Positions 5,098 to 5,119 of a stretch of DNA of 5,119 nt are shown here, one piece after another (positions within the stretch are counted from its first letter, which is position 1; the number at the start of each line of letters is the position of its first letter). The stretch is from Corynebacterium rhinophilum (GTDB lineage Bacteria; Actinomycetota; Actinomycetes; Mycobacteriales; Mycobacteriaceae), in NCBI RefSeq assembly GCF_030227225.1, contig NZ_JASPHQ010000039.1:1-5119 (forward strand), in the 5' to 3' direction. A program made the translations under genes and the position numbers. The notes below the pieces were generated by a model. That model was given only the letters and a program-made list of their open reading frames with translations. It searched no databases and was not told where the DNA came from.

Positions 5098-5119
5098 TTG
5101 ACAGGTCAGTCGCGACATA
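5098..5119. mobile_element. Inverted copy of the left-edge repeat; probable IS end running off the window
   Basis: Positions 5098-5118 are the exact reverse complement of 37-57, 21 bp without a mismatch; the flanking bases on both sides differ. A degenerate relative of the adjacent unit (GTCGTGA at 5088-5094 against GTCGCGA on the left) precedes it. The element end may therefore begin around 5080-5090 and extend beyond the window. Orientation is opposite to the left-edge copy, as for two IS copies or two IS ends facing outward from this segment. No coding is visible. Confidence 0.5.

Overview
The window looks like high-G+C actinobacterial DNA, most likely Corynebacterium or a close relative. 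The left two thirds is G+C-rich (hand-counted 60-base samples about 63-65%). It carries ordinary housekeeping genes whose layout fits a corynebacterial chromosome: tRNA-His directly behind oligoribonuclease, a sodium:alanine-type symporter, and a short-chain dehydrogenase. Genus is an inference from protein style, G+C and a probable leaderless promoter; no database search was possible.

Layout, left to right. Positions 1-77 look like the end of an insertion sequence, with two tandem 23-bp units, and abut the encoded CCA of a tRNA-His gene (79-155, minus). Oligoribonuclease orn (204-836, minus) lies upstream of that tRNA on the same strand. A 170-bp divergent intergenic region separates orn from an AGCS-family amino acid:cation symporter (1007-2551, plus). 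The symporter converges on an SDR oxidoreductase (2548-3348, minus), and the two genes overlap by 4 bp at their stop codons.

From about 3440 to the right end the character changes. G+C falls (samples of 40-57%) and the content is accessory. A tightly packed minus-strand group reads, in transcription order: the C-terminal remnant of an unrecognised gene (4555-4758), a complete single-domain RelA/SpoT-type nucleotide pyrophosphokinase (3711-4553), and a 70-codon small gene (3502-3714) that overlaps its stop codon. This could be a toxic-small-alarmone-synthetase/antitoxin-like module whose upstream partner has been cut off. Against it, head to head, lies the C-terminal piece of a tyrosine recombinase (4728-5057, plus). 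Its last codons run into a sequence resembling a tRNA 3' end, as in integrase genes that end at their own attachment site.

The extreme right end (5098-5118) is an exact 21-bp inverted copy of positions 37-57. Both window edges therefore carry the same repeated element end. This is what a sequence segment cut at insertion sequence copies would look like. No complete transposase, CRISPR array or rRNA is present.
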